From contig OW818679.1 of NCBI GenBank assembly GCA_942493145.1, forward strand, positions 2,976,001 through 3,040,000: DNA of 64,000 bases, written 5' to 3'. Origin of the DNA: ENR-C20 sp942493145. GTDB lineage: Bacteria; Bacillota; Clostridia; Acetivibrionales; DTU013. Position numbers and translations under genes: made by a program. The notes below the pieces were generated by a model. It searched no databases and had not been told where the DNA came from. It was given only the letters and a program-made list of their open reading frames with translations. How positions within the stretch are numbered: the stretch's first letter is position 1; each line of letters starts with the position of its first letter. Of this stretch, positions 52,911-62,090 are shown one piece after another.

Positions 52911-52954
52911 ATGAAGCCGGTTTCGAAACAGTAGTAGCGCCTTAAATGAAGCCG
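52875..52954. repeat. 35-bp tandem duplication over the deoR stop codon
   Basis: The segment AATGAAGC(T/C)GG...GTAGTAGCGCCTTA begins at 52875, again at 52910 and a third partial copy begins at 52945. Each copy includes the last codons and stop of the DeoR gene; the period of 35 is not a multiple of three, so extra copies lie outside the frame. Confidence 0.85.
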
Positions 52955-52962
52955 ATGACGCA

Positions 52963-54048
52963 CTATTTTACCAGATCCTTCACGAGGCTCTTCCTGTAGG
53001 CCTCGCTCTCCCAGTTTCTTATGAAATCGATATCCCTTTCGGACATTGTCTTGATTGTCAGTCCGCATCTCTCTATATTGTCCACGACATATATATATCC
53101 AAGCAGCGTTTCTTCAATGGTCTGCGCCTCTGAAAAATTTGTATGATAAAGAAGTTCCCCGGTTTTGGTGTCAAGGTTGAGCTTGTTTTGTGATCCGTCT
53201 GTCGAAAGACTGCTGTTGAGGTATACCAACTGATCCGGGTACAGAGATATCCTGTCAAAGAAGTCCCTCTCAAGGCACTTTGGTACAAAGAATTTCTGCA
53301 GGTAAACAGTGTTGCTGACATATTCGTTCTCACCAAGCTCAATCAGTTCAAGCTCCGGATATGTCTGCTCAAGCCTGAGGTCATTTCTTATGAGTCTGTT
53401 GACCTCTTCATGCAGCTCCAGGGCTCTTGGATAATCATCTGCTGTTACGATAAGACCGTGGTTTTCCATAAAAATGACTTCGGGGAATTTCCCCTTTTCT
53501 TTTATGCATCGCTCTATCTCCTCGCCAATTTTAAGCGTAAGACAGAAGCCAGGGTTTATATACGGTATCCACAGGCACTCATAATCCTTCCCTTTGAATA
53601 TGGCATCAACCTTTTGCCGTCCTTCGGCACAGCAGCAAAGTATGTTTGCATAGACTGGATGTGTGTGTATGACATACTTTTTCATGATCGAGTGGAAACC
53701 TGCTTCGACAGAGGGACGAAGTACCTTCAGCCCATCCATTTCAACAACATTGCTTTTTGCCAGTTCCACGCTTTCCTTTTCAAAATCCACATCCTGACTG
53801 ATATCCACATTTTCATAGTAATTTTTGATGTTCCTGTAGTTTACGACTACATAACCTTCGGTGGGGTTTATCTGCTTCAGCTTGAACCCTGAAGCTTTTA
53901 CTGCCATCAGCTCATCCGATAGCTTGACCGAGGTGTTGCCTCCACCACCCTGGACGTAGTCTATTCGCTCCCCGACGCCCTTGGAAATTGTTTCGAGTTC
54001 CTTCAATCCCTGCATATACTCTTCCAGCTTATGTACAGACACGGTCAT
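52963..54048 (-). CDS. Class II aldolase/adducin family protein
   Basis: 361 residues from ATG 54048 (GGAAGAG upstream). The aldolase-II domain is in the first 230 residues: Q-G-G-G-G-N-T-S-V-K, V-I-H-T-H-P-V-Y (zinc His pair) and M-E-N-H-G-L-I-V (third His). A C-terminal extension of about 130 residues follows. In a rhamnose locus this may be a rhamnulose-1-phosphate-aldolase-related enzyme, similar to the aldolase part of longer fused proteins; a dehydrogenase domain is absent here. Confidence 0.8.
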   Translation of the reverse strand: MTVSVHKLEEYMQGLKELETISKGVGERIDYVQGGGGNTSVKLSDELMAVKASGFKLKQINPTEGYVVVNYRNIKNYYENVDISQDVDFEKESVELAKSNVVEMDGLKVLRPSVEAGFHSIMKKYVIHTHPVYANILCCCAEGRQKVDAIFKGKDYECLWIPYINPGFCLTLKIGEEIERCIKEKGKFPEVIFMENHGLIVTADDYPRALELHEEVNRLIRNDLRLEQTYPELELIELGENEYVSNTVYLQKFFVPKCLERDFFDRISLYPDQLVYLNSSLSTDGSQNKLNLDTKTGELLYHTNFSEAQTIEETLLGYIYVVDNIERCGLTIKTMSERDIDFIRNWESEAYRKSLVKDLVK

Positions 54049-54206
54049 CACTCTTCCTTTTTAATTATTGTGGCCTTCATATTTGTGATTTATCATTACT
54101 TGGACTTCATATTGTGTAGTATTTCTTTTGTGATCTATATATTGCGAGCGTATTATCAGCTTATGTCCTGTTATGTTTACATCTTATTGTTCAGATGTCC
54201 TCTTCC

Positions 54207-55511
54207 TTAATCTCCAGGTATTGCAGGTAGGTTAAATGCTACCTCCAGGTCTGCTATCTTCTGGTCATCAATCATCACCGGCGCACCCAGGCTCTTTGTT
54301 GCAATGAGTGCTTTAGCGCTGTATTCTGCTACCTCCAGCCTGTCAAAGGCATTGAGGAGCGAGTTTCCGGTTACAATTACACAGTCGTTCTCAACTAGGA
54401 TTATAGGATTGTAGTCCTTAAACAGGTCAGCTACCATATCCTGCTGCATGAAGCTCGATCCGAAGGGCAGCTTCTGGATATTCCTGAGCAGGATGTAACT
54501 TTCAGGAATTGTCCTCGAATCAAACTTTTCCCCGGTAACTGCAAAAGCCATTATATTATGGGGATGGGCAATTATGACCGAGTTGATATGCTTGTGCTTC
54601 CTGTAAATGCTGGTGTGGAGCGGAACGGAACGACTGGGCAGCTTCCCTGATTCCCTGCAGCCATTTTCAATGCGGACGATATCACCGACTTCGATATATT
54701 TCCTGTCTACCATATAAGGAGTAATGATAAAGGAGTCATCATCCAGACGTATTGAAAACGTACCCTGTGTGCTGGTGAACAGCCGCTGGTCATAAGCCCT
54801 GCGTATGAGGCTGCACATTTCCCTGCGGGCTTCCTTTTCCTTGCTGGAAAAACCGGAGGGGATGAATTCCTTCATTTCTATGTGCTGCTTCTGCCTCGAT
54901 ATTTCAAGGTATTTTTCTGAAAGGGATATCGGAGTGCCTATCCTGTTTGCTTCAATTTCCAGGCGGGCACAAAATTCCAGTGTTTCAAAGGTCATAAAAG
55001 CCTCGAACAGGTCATTGCCGACCACTACCGCACCATGGTTCTCCAGCAATACTGTATTGATCCCTTTGCTGAAGACCTTGCCGATCTTGTCTCCCAGGTC
55101 GGTACTTCCCGGCAGCCCGTATTCGGCCAGTCCCACTTCTCCGCATATATTGTTGGCATTGGGTATCAGCCTTGTATTCGGGATCTTTCTCACAACACTG
55201 AAAGAAACCAACGCAGGAGGATGCGCGTGTAAAACCGCTTTGATATCCGGTCTGCTGACGTATGTAGCCTGGTGGAAAGGGAGCTCGCTGGACGGCCTGT
55301 GTCTTCCGAACACAGCACCGTCGGGTTTTACCTGGACAATGTCCTTGGCAGTCAAAGTCCCTTTATCAATGCCTGCTGGGGTTATCCATATGTCCCCATT
55401 GTCATCACGGATGGAAAGATTTCCACCCGAAGTAGTCGTCATCCCGCAATTATAGATTCTGTCCATAATCATAACAAGCTGATCTGCAGGGTGATACAAT
55501 TCAAATTTCAT
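54207..55511 (-). CDS. Tandem class II aldolase protein, second domain degenerate
   Basis: 434 residues, two aldolase-II domains in one chain. The first (1-210) has S-G-G-N-L-S-I-R, H-A-H-P-P-A and E-N-H-G, a complete zinc site. The second (about 225-430) has T-Q-G-T-F-S-I-R, A-H-P-H-N and E-N-D-C, so the third zinc His is gone. The first domain could cleave rhamnulose-1-phosphate or a similar sugar phosphate to DHAP and lactaldehyde; the second may be structural or regulatory. It lies just downstream of rhaA. Confidence 0.78.
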   Translation of the reverse strand: MKFELYHPADQLVMIMDRIYNCGMTTTSGGNLSIRDDNGDIWITPAGIDKGTLTAKDIVQVKPDGAVFGRHRPSSELPFHQATYVSRPDIKAVLHAHPPALVSFSVVRKIPNTRLIPNANNICGEVGLAEYGLPGSTDLGDKIGKVFSKGINTVLLENHGAVVVGNDLFEAFMTFETLEFCARLEIEANRIGTPISLSEKYLEISRQKQHIEMKEFIPSGFSSKEKEARREMCSLIRRAYDQRLFTSTQGTFSIRLDDDSFIITPYMVDRKYIEVGDIVRIENGCRESGKLPSRSVPLHTSIYRKHKHINSVIIAHPHNIMAFAVTGEKFDSRTIPESYILLRNIQKLPFGSSFMQQDMVADLFKDYNPIILVENDCVIVTGNSLLNAFDRLEVAEYSAKALIATKSLGAPVMIDDQKIADLEVAFNLPAIPGD

Positions 55512-55546
55512 ATTTTACCTCCATGCCCCCAGTATGCCAGGTGACC

Positions 55547-56824
55547 TTACTTCCTTTTTGATAATACAACATCTTCATATTCCCTGACCGATTCCAGCCA
55601 CTCTGCTCCCACCGGCGCCTTCATGTCCAGACAGAACCTGTCCCAGACCGCCCCGAAAGGCAGGGTTTTGAATTCCTCGAGCAATGCGAGCCTGTTACCG
55701 TAATTGCCGTTGTATTCCTCTGTCCTTATCATCTCAGTAGGTTCGAGCATCGCCATCATTATTGATTTCAGTGCTGCCCTTGTACCTGTTACCCAGGCTG
55801 TTATCCTGTTGATACTGCCGTCGAAGAAGTCGAGAGCGTAGTATACCCTGTCAAAAGCATCAGCGCGCTTTATTTCCTGTGCTGCAGCAATGAGGTCGTC
55901 GTTGAGTATGACTACATGGTCGCTGTCCCAGCGAACCGGCCTGCTCACATGCAACAGGAGGTCATCTGCAAACAGGAGTGTGGAGGATATCTTATCCGCA
56001 ACGCTTTCAGTGAGATGGAAATGCCCCATGTCATAGCATATTGTCACATCATTCTTCAGGCAATATCCCATGACGAATTCATGAGAAGTTGCCGTATAAG
56101 ACTCAACACCAATTCCGAAAAGTTTGCTTTCAAGGGCATCTATCAGGTACTTTTTATCATACTTTACTGCGAGTATTTCATCAAGCGACTTTTTCATAAG
56201 CTGCCGGTAGCCCAGCCTGTCAGCCGGTACGTCCTTCATTCCGTCGGGCAGCCAGATATTCATGATACATGGCGTTCCAAGCTGTTTCCCGATTTCAGCG
56301 GCAATTTCACGGCACCGCATTACATGCCTTATCCAAAACTTCCTTATTCCTTCATCCCTGCTTCCCAGTGTAAAACCGGTCGCAGCCATGGGATGTCCGA
56401 AGCAGCTGGGATTGAAATCAATGGCCACCTCAAGTCTTTTTGCCCATTCCACCCACTTTGTAAAATGCTTTATTGATATCTGGTCCCTTTCGACTGCAAT
56501 GCCCTCGGTTTCGGCATAGATGGCATGCAGGTTTACCCTGTGCTTTCCGGGTATGAGGCTGAAGGCCTTTTCATAATCGGCTCTGAGCTCTTCGCCGTTC
56601 CTGGCCATGCCCGGATAATTGCCGGTACTCAGTATGCCCCCTCCGGCCCCCCCTGCCGTAACCTCGAAGCCATTGACGTCATCGCCCTGCCAGCAATGCA
56701 GCGATATCTTCCTCTTACCCATTTCGCCAAGCACTGCATCCGTATCCACTCCAAATGCGGCATATACTTCCTTTGCGCGCATGTAGCTTTCGTTGATTGC
56801 TTTCTCACTATAATATTTGCTCAT
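55547..56824 (-). CDS. rhaA: L-rhamnose isomerase
   Basis: 425 residues from ATG 56824 behind GGAGG (a longer upstream frame has no ribosome site). Strong agreement with RhaA: S-L-H-C-W-Q-G-D-D-V-N-G-F-E, T-G-N-Y-P-G, N-L-H-A-I-Y, D-F-N-P-S-C-F, I-P/L-P-D-G-M-K-D, E-S-K-L-F-G-I-G, G-H-F-H-x-T-E, L-L-H-V-S-R-P-V-R-W-D-S-D-H-V-V. It converts L-rhamnose to L-rhamnulose with manganese. Operon order on the minus strand: rhaB, HPr-like, rhaA, aldolases. Confidence 0.97.
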   Translation of the reverse strand: MSKYYSEKAINESYMRAKEVYAAFGVDTDAVLGEMGKRKISLHCWQGDDVNGFEVTAGGAGGGILSTGNYPGMARNGEELRADYEKAFSLIPGKHRVNLHAIYAETEGIAVERDQISIKHFTKWVEWAKRLEVAIDFNPSCFGHPMAATGFTLGSRDEGIRKFWIRHVMRCREIAAEIGKQLGTPCIMNIWLPDGMKDVPADRLGYRQLMKKSLDEILAVKYDKKYLIDALESKLFGIGVESYTATSHEFVMGYCLKNDVTICYDMGHFHLTESVADKISSTLLFADDLLLHVSRPVRWDSDHVVILNDDLIAAAQEIKRADAFDRVYYALDFFDGSINRITAWVTGTRAALKSIMMAMLEPTEMIRTEEYNGNYGNRLALLEEFKTLPFGAVWDRFCLDMKAPVGAEWLESVREYEDVVLSKRK

Positions 56825-56843
56825 TGATAAGGTCCTCCAATTT

Positions 56844-57086
56844 TCATTCGACATAATCAAAAAGGACGTAGTCTTCCAGTTCCTTGTAAAGGCGTCCGCA
56901 ATCCGCGTCATCCGGCACCACCAGGTAAAGGGGTTCATTCATCTTCAGGATGAACATCCCAAGGATTGACTTGGCGTCCACCATGCCGCTTTTCCCATGT
57001 ATCCAGATATCATAGGGATACCTTGAAACGATTTTGTTGATCTGCTCAATGTCCTTTACATCCTTAATTTTAATAGGCCTGACCAT
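56844..57086 (-). CDS. HPr-fold protein lacking the active-site His, Crh-like
   Basis: 80 residues behind GAAGGGG. The second half reads G-K-S-G-M-V-D-A-K-S-I-L-G-M-F, matching the HPr/Crh segment around regulatory Ser46 (here S40). The N-terminal G-x-H-x-R-P-A loop that carries His15 in HPr is absent; there is no His before residue 30. That is the combination seen in Crh of bacilli, which cannot take part in PTS transport but can be phosphorylated on Ser to act with CcpA. It lies between rhaB and rhaA. Confidence 0.75.
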   Translation of the reverse strand: MVRPIKIKDVKDIEQINKIVSRYPYDIWIHGKSGMVDAKSILGMFILKMNEPLYLVVPDDADCGRLYKELEDYVLFDYVE

Positions 57087-57133
57087 TTTTCAAATCCCCT
57101 TCCTTCAATTCTTAAATGAATATATGTAATATA

Positions 57134-58606
57134 TCATGCAGCCCCTATGATCCTCAGAAACCTTACGTATGCCTCATTCCAGCTGTCACGGTCCTGCGGC
57201 AGGTATTCCCTTACGGGGAAGGACTTCTTTATGAGTGCCCTTGCCTCGCTAAGTCCGGATACCTCTCCGAGTGATATCAGCTGCGATGCTATATTGCCTA
57301 TTGCAGTAGCTTCCACAGGTCCTGTCACTACCGGCTTTCCAATTGAATTCGCAGTAAAGCAGTTCAGCATGTCGTTCTGTGTCCCGCCTCCCACGATATG
57401 CAGAGTATCGATTTCAAAGTCCGCAACCTCCTCAAGGCCTTCCAGTACCAGCCTGTACTTCAGTGCGAGGCTTTCCATGATGCATCTGACTATCTCCCCT
57501 TTTGTAACAGGTACCTTTTGCCCAGTGCGACTGCAATATTCAGCAACTTTTCCCGGCATATGCCCTGGTTGTCCGAATTCGTCGGAGTCCGGGTCTATTA
57601 ATGAAGCAAAGGGTTCCGCCTGATAAGCCATCAGTCCCAGTTCGTCATATCCCGGAGTTTCACCTTCCTTAGCCCACACCCTCATGCATTCCTGGTAAAT
57701 CCAAAGCCCCATGATGTTTTTAAGGAGCCTGATGGTATTGTTAATTCCGCCCTCATTGGTATGGTTCAGAGCATAGGTCCTGTCTGTTATAACCGGTTCA
57801 TTCAGTTCAAGTCCCAGCAGAGACCATGTCCCGCTGCTCAGATATGCATACTTACCACCGGTTGCAGGAACCGAAACCACTGCACTTCCGGTATCATGTT
57901 CAGCAACGGCTATGACAGGTATCGGCTTAATATTAAGTTCATCACAGATATTGGTGCTCAGGTCACCGATGACAGTACCGGTTGTTACAATGTCCGCAAG
58001 TATATTCCGGGGTATGCCCAGTTGAGAGAGGAGTCCAGTTGCCCATTTTCCGCTCCTCGGATCCATCATCTGGGAGGTGCTGGCGATTGTATATTCGCTG
58101 GCTTTGACCCCAGTCAGCAGGTAATTGAAAAGGTCCGGTATGAAAAGCATCGTTTCAGCCTTTTCCAGCAGCGGCGATTGTTCCAGTTTCATGGACAAAA
58201 GCTGATACAGGGTATTGAATTTCAGGAACTGGATACCTGTCTCGCCGTATATCTCCCTCTTGGGTACAATTTTGAAGGCTTCCTCCATCATTCCGTCATT
58301 CCTTGCGTCGCGGTAATGGACCGGATTTCCCATAAGCCGGCCTTTTTTATCCAACAGGCCAAAATCAACGCCCCAGGTGTCGATGCCCATGCTGGATATC
58401 GGTTCCGTGCTTAATTTGTTGGCTTTTGACATGCCCGTCTTCATTTCATGGAAGAGCCGAAGAAAGTCCCAATAAAATGTGCCTCCAGCCATTACAGGAT
58501 CATTTGTAAACCTGTGTACCTCCTCCAGCTTTATGAAGTTTCCGTCATATTCCGCAAGTATGCCCCTTCCACTGCTGGCTCCGTAGTCAAACGCCAAAAG
58601 CTTCAA
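57134..58606 (-). CDS. rhaB: Rhamnulokinase
   Basis: 490 residues of the FGGY kinase family with RhaB features: L-A-F-D-Y-G-A-S-S-G-R-G-I-L at the start (ATP site), G-I-D-T-W-G-V-D-F-G-L-L near 74, Y-R-D-A-R near 99, E-H-D-T-G-S-A-V near 240, Y-L-S-S-G-T-W-S-L-L-G and I-V-G-G-G-T-Q-N near 400. It phosphorylates L-rhamnulose at O-1. First gene of the rhamnose operon, diverging from the AraC gene at 58756. Confidence 0.96.
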   Translation of the reverse strand: MKLLAFDYGASSGRGILAEYDGNFIKLEEVHRFTNDPVMAGGTFYWDFLRLFHEMKTGMSKANKLSTEPISSMGIDTWGVDFGLLDKKGRLMGNPVHYRDARNDGMMEEAFKIVPKREIYGETGIQFLKFNTLYQLLSMKLEQSPLLEKAETMLFIPDLFNYLLTGVKASEYTIASTSQMMDPRSGKWATGLLSQLGIPRNILADIVTTGTVIGDLSTNICDELNIKPIPVIAVAEHDTGSAVVSVPATGGKYAYLSSGTWSLLGLELNEPVITDRTYALNHTNEGGINNTIRLLKNIMGLWIYQECMRVWAKEGETPGYDELGLMAYQAEPFASLIDPDSDEFGQPGHMPGKVAEYCSRTGQKVPVTKGEIVRCIMESLALKYRLVLEGLEEVADFEIDTLHIVGGGTQNDMLNCFTANSIGKPVVTGPVEATAIGNIASQLISLGEVSGLSEARALIKKSFPVREYLPQDRDSWNEAYVRFLRIIGAA

Positions 58607-58755
58607 ATCCTGTCCCTCCCCGTATCCGGTTATTGATATATTTATCTCTATAATACTATTTTAAAACATGCTATTCTTAAATTCCATGGTGTATGATATC
58701 CTGTTATTGGGCTATTATAACTTGCTGGAACAGTTACCGGAGGAAGGACACGTCA

Positions 58756-59742
58756 ATGGATATCAAAGCATATCCCGTATTACAGGGAAATGAACTCTTC
58801 AGGGAAAATGAACTGATCTATATCAACAGATCCGATGAGCTCCAGGAGTTTATGAATGTCATGCACCGTCACGACTTCATAGAGATAGCCTATGTGATCT
58901 CCGGAGAAGGCAGACATGTTATTGGGGAAAACCAATATGACATTTCAAAGGGTGACCTGTTCATAATAAACAGCGACACTCCCCACGGTTTTTTCCCGGC
59001 TGAGGGTTCCGGATATATTCCAGAGGCTTTCGGAGAAACAACGGTTGCATCAGGGAACACCGCGGAAGCATCCGGGAAAACTGTAACAGGCAAACAGGAG
59101 CCTGTTGTCTATAATGTCGTTTTTATGCCCGGCTTTCTGGATGCATCGCTGCTTGGGAGCATCAAACTGGAGGATATCACCTCCTCCTTTCTGCTCAAAT
59201 CGCTTTTCCCCGACAACTCCAACCCCCTTCCCGACCTCAAGCTCCATGGCACCGATTATACGGAAGTAGGCGAGCTCTTCAGTAAAATGTACCATGAGTA
59301 CAAAGGCATGAAAAAGGGCTATTGCGATATAATCAGGGCGTACCTTATAGAACTGCTGATCAAGATCATCCGGTACATGGAAGCAGACAACCGCAAGCCT
59401 GTTTCTGCAAGAAACAAGGAATTAGTGGAAAAGGCTATGGATTACCTCAGGCACAATTTCAATTCAGATATTCGGCTGGAGGACATCGCAGTCAGATCCT
59501 TCACCAGCAAAAATTATTTCAGCCGTCTTTTCAAGGAAGTGACAGGCACAAGCTTCAGTGATTACATCCATAAGCTCAGAATAGATGAAGCCTGCAACCT
59601 GCTGAGGAACAGCGACCTGAAGGTCGGAGACATTGCAGAGCAGACAGGCTTCAACGATATAAAGTTCTTTTATGAGATTTTCAAGCGCTTGACGGGGAAA
59701 ACCCCCGGGGAGTATAGAGGACAAGTGACACACCTCTTGTAA
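58756..59742 (+). CDS. AraC-family regulator of the rhamnose operon
   Basis: 328 residues from ATG 58756 behind GGAGGAAGG. N-terminal cupin (H-R-H-D-F-I-E-I-A-Y-V-I-S-G-E-G-R-H, D-T-P-H-G-F), an inserted low-complexity stretch (E-A-F-G-E-T-T-V-A-S-G-N-T-A-E-A-S-G-K-T), then AraC double helix-turn-helix (D-I-A-V-R-S-F-T-S-K-N-Y-F-S-R-L-F-K-E...G-F-N-D-I-K-F-F-Y-E-I-F-K-R-L-T-G-K-T-P). It is divergent from rhaB and functionally analogous to RhaS/RhaR. Confidence 0.88.
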   Translation: MDIKAYPVLQGNELFRENELIYINRSDELQEFMNVMHRHDFIEIAYVISGEGRHVIGENQYDISKGDLFIINSDTPHGFFPAEGSGYIPEAFGETTVASGNTAEASGKTVTGKQEPVVYNVVFMPGFLDASLLGSIKLEDITSSFLLKSLFPDNSNPLPDLKLHGTDYTEVGELFSKMYHEYKGMKKGYCDIIRAYLIELLIKIIRYMEADNRKPVSARNKELVEKAMDYLRHNFNSDIRLEDIAVRSFTSKNYFSRLFKEVTGTSFSDYIHKLRIDEACNLLRNSDLKVGDIAEQTGFNDIKFFYEIFKRLTGKTPGEYRGQVTHLL

Positions 59743-59777
59743 ATGGGGAGTATAAGCTAAGTTGATATGATGTGTGT

Positions 59778-60674
59778 TCATACAGATTCGAGAAGGTTTA
59801 TGAACTGTGCTATGGTCGGATTGTAGTTCGCTTTGCTCCAGGCGGCAACGATTCCCACCTTTGGAGGTACAAGTCCATTTATGGAATACAGGTCTACGAT
59901 CTGGATCGACCTGTTTTCATAAAACCTGATATGATTACTGACAACACCGACTCCCTTTCCTGCTTCCAGCAAGAGCATCATGCTCTCCAGCGAGTCACAA
60001 TACCTGATGTTACTGGGAATAATTCCGTTGTCCCTGAAATAATCCAGGGAATGGTTCATGGCATTTTGTGATTCGTTGGGTGAAATGGTTATGAACGTTT
60101 CATCCATCATAAGCTCGAATGAATAATTCTCTATCTTTAAAAGAGGATGCATCTTTGAAAATGCCAACACATCGTCTTCTTCAACGATAAGGCTGTAATC
60201 CCATTCCTGCCTGTCAATCATTTCAAATGAGAGGGTAATGGCCAGATCCACACTTCCCAAATTAATGCTGTCCCTTAGCTTACTGAATGAACACCTGCTC
60301 ATGGAAATATTGATATTGGGATATCTCGATTCAAAATCACTGAGTATTGCCAATAAGGAATTAGGTAGCTTGAGACCGTCGAGAATGCATATTTTCAATT
60401 CCCCTGAAAGGCCTTTATTTGCCTCTTGTGCCTTATCGATGATACCCTGGAACGTGCGTCTCAGATCGCCCAATTCATTGTAAAGGATCGTCCCTGCAGG
60501 CGTTAATCTGACATAACGCTTAGTTCTTGTAAACAATTCAAAACCCAATTCCGCTTCAAGCGTTGCAATCTGCTTGCTCAGGGCCGACTGCGTGACAAAC
60601 AGCTGCCTTGCAGCTTCTGAAAAGTTGAGATATTTCGCTACAGTAAAAAAGTATTCAAATTGTGTACTGTTCAA
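59778..60674 (-). CDS. LysR-family regulator beside the VOC gene
   Basis: 298 residues from TTG 60674 (GAGGAAG upstream; the longer frame to 60755 begins with a low-quality extension). Helix-turn-helix: L-N-F-S-E-A-A-R-Q-L-F-V-T-Q-S-A-L-S-K-Q-I-A-T-L-E. Full inducer domain. It diverges from the VOC protein gene at 60950 and may control it and the VOC/reductase genes at 62-64 kb. Confidence 0.87.
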   Translation of the reverse strand: MNSTQFEYFFTVAKYLNFSEAARQLFVTQSALSKQIATLEAELGFELFTRTKRYVRLTPAGTILYNELGDLRRTFQGIIDKAQEANKGLSGELKICILDGLKLPNSLLAILSDFESRYPNINISMSRCSFSKLRDSINLGSVDLAITLSFEMIDRQEWDYSLIVEEDDVLAFSKMHPLLKIENYSFELMMDETFITISPNESQNAMNHSLDYFRDNGIIPSNIRYCDSLESMMLLLEAGKGVGVVSNHIRFYENRSIQIVDLYSINGLVPPKVGIVAAWSKANYNPTIAQFINLLESV

Positions 60675-60852
60675 ATCTCTACACTTCCTCAGAAAGAATT
60701 TTAACCGGATGGTCCTGTTGGATTTTGAGCCTGATACATGAATGTATTGTATCATAAATAAACTACCCGCGAAATGTCATATATGAGATAAGTTGCCTGG
60801 AACTCACTATTTTCTAATCTTATTTTGGAATCAGTCGATTATAATTTGAGAT

Positions 60853-60881
60853 TTCACAGTATTTTCCCCTTGTGCTATGAT
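60853..60881 (+). promoter_or_regulatory. Putative promoter of the VOC gene at 60950
   Basis: TTCACA (60853-60858), 17-bp spacer, TATGAT (60876-60881), 68 bp before the ATG, inside the divergent LysR/VOC region where a LysR protein would bind. Confidence 0.45.
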
Positions 60882-60949
60882 TTGCTTATATTTTAATGAA
60901 GTATACCAACGATCATCTCGTTTCATATTAACAATGTGAGGTCCGACTT

Positions 60950-61378
60950 ATGGAAAATCTAAAGCTCCGCCCCAATCATATCGCAATCAGTGTCAGCAGA
61001 TTATATGAGTCTGTCGAATGGTTCGCACGGGTATTGGGGTTCAATTTTATTCAATCTGTGAATCACCCCGAAGAAAATTACAATGTCGCATTCATCAGAA
61101 ATGGAAGGTTTGAAATCGAGCTTTTGGAACATTATGCCCCTAAGCGGGTTACTCCGAAACTCAAGCCATTCATCAACGATATCAGGTTTTGCGGCTTGAA
61201 GCATATTTGCTTTGAAGTCGATGACATAAATAGCCTTCACGCGCACTGCATCAATGAAAGGGTGAAGGTATTATTCGGGCCGATGACTGCTGGAAATAAG
61301 AGAACATTGGTTATCCATGGGCCTGATGGCATTATTATTGAGTTCTGTCAACTCTTAAGTAAACATAAATCTGTCTGA
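60950..61378 (+). CDS. VOC (glyoxalase) superfamily protein 1
   Basis: 142 residues, two beta-alpha-beta-beta-beta modules with four metal ligands in place: N-H-I-A-I-S-V, F-E-I-E-L-L, K-H-I-C-F-E-V and I-I-I-E-F. The family includes glyoxalases, epimerases and ring-cleaving enzymes. Shares style with the VOC proteins at 62151 and 62614. Substrate unknown; divergent from LysR. Confidence 0.85.
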   Translation: MENLKLRPNHIAISVSRLYESVEWFARVLGFNFIQSVNHPEENYNVAFIRNGRFEIELLEHYAPKRVTPKLKPFINDIRFCGLKHICFEVDDINSLHAHCINERVKVLFGPMTAGNKRTLVIHGPDGIIIEFCQLLSKHKSV

Positions 61379-61402
61379 GGAAACCCAAGCGGAAAAATAG
61401 CT

Positions 61403-61741
61403 TCACCTTGAGGTCAACACTTTTTCTATTGCATCTTCAATATATTGGTTCAGTGATTTCCCTTCTGTCAAAGCCTTTTGTACCGCCTGTTTATGAAGCT
61501 CAGGCCTTATCCTGATGTTGAAGCTGCCTTTATAAGTTTTATCCGGTTCTTTTCCATTTAAATGGCACAGTTCAATATAATCTTCAACTGCTTCCTCGAA
61601 TGCTGCCTTTAACTCCGCAACACTGCTGCCTTCATAACTGATAGAATCATTTATGCCCTCAATTTTACCAAAGAATACTTCATCATCTGCACTGTAATGC
61701 ACTGAGCCAAAATATTCTTTGTATACGATTACATCCTTCAT
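61403..61741 (-). CDS. hicB: HicB-family antitoxin
   Basis: 112 residues. N-terminal HicB partial-RNase-H-like fold (Y-S-A-D-D-E-V-F-F-G-K-I-E-G-I-N-D-S-I-S-Y-E-G) and C-terminal ribbon-helix-helix (F-N-I-R-I-R-P-E-L-H-K-Q-A-V-Q-K-A-L-T-E-G-K-S-L-N-Q-Y-I). It starts 2 bp after the stop of the frameshifted hicA. With the toxin broken, it may persist as a free repressor. Confidence 0.92.
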   Translation of the reverse strand: MKDVIVYKEYFGSVHYSADDEVFFGKIEGINDSISYEGSSVAELKAAFEEAVEDYIELCHLNGKEPDKTYKGSFNIRIRPELHKQAVQKALTEGKSLNQYIEDAIEKVLTSR

Positions 61742-61743
61742 AA

Positions 61744-62030
61744 TTAAACAACTCCTTGATTTTTTAATTCCTCAATCAACTGCTCCATTTGATACTTTTT
61801 CAGAATGTTTCCGGGGTGCGGCCTGTGAAGTCTTATTATATGCTTTGTTTCACTGTTAAAAAAGCAGCCCTTGACCCTGAAGTACACCCCCTGTTATCTT
61901 CCCTGTAACCCAATCTTCGCAACAGGGTCCTTACTTCATTGTATTCAAAGTCTATGGGTCTTTCCAGAAGTCTTTCAATAAGTTTATCTCTTTTGCTCAC
62001 AGCATATCTCTTTCTGCTATCAAATTTCAT
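61744..62030 (-). pseudogene. hicA: HicA toxin gene with a frameshift
   Basis: The first part (ATG 62030) encodes R-D-K-L-I-E-R-L-L-E-R-P...L-L-R-R-L-G-Y. The second, in another frame, encodes F-F-N-S-E-T-K-H-I-I-R-L-H-R-P-H-P-G-N-I-L-K-K-Y, the HicA catalytic-His end, stopping at 61744. The frames meet at a run of six As on the plus strand (61858-61863); a seventh would restore the gene. This is either a real loss-of-toxin mutation, a switchable homopolymer or a sequencing error. Confidence 0.85.
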
Positions 62031-62090
62031 TTATATTATACTATTTTGAATCAAATTATGCAACTACATATCAGTTGCATACAAAAGAAC

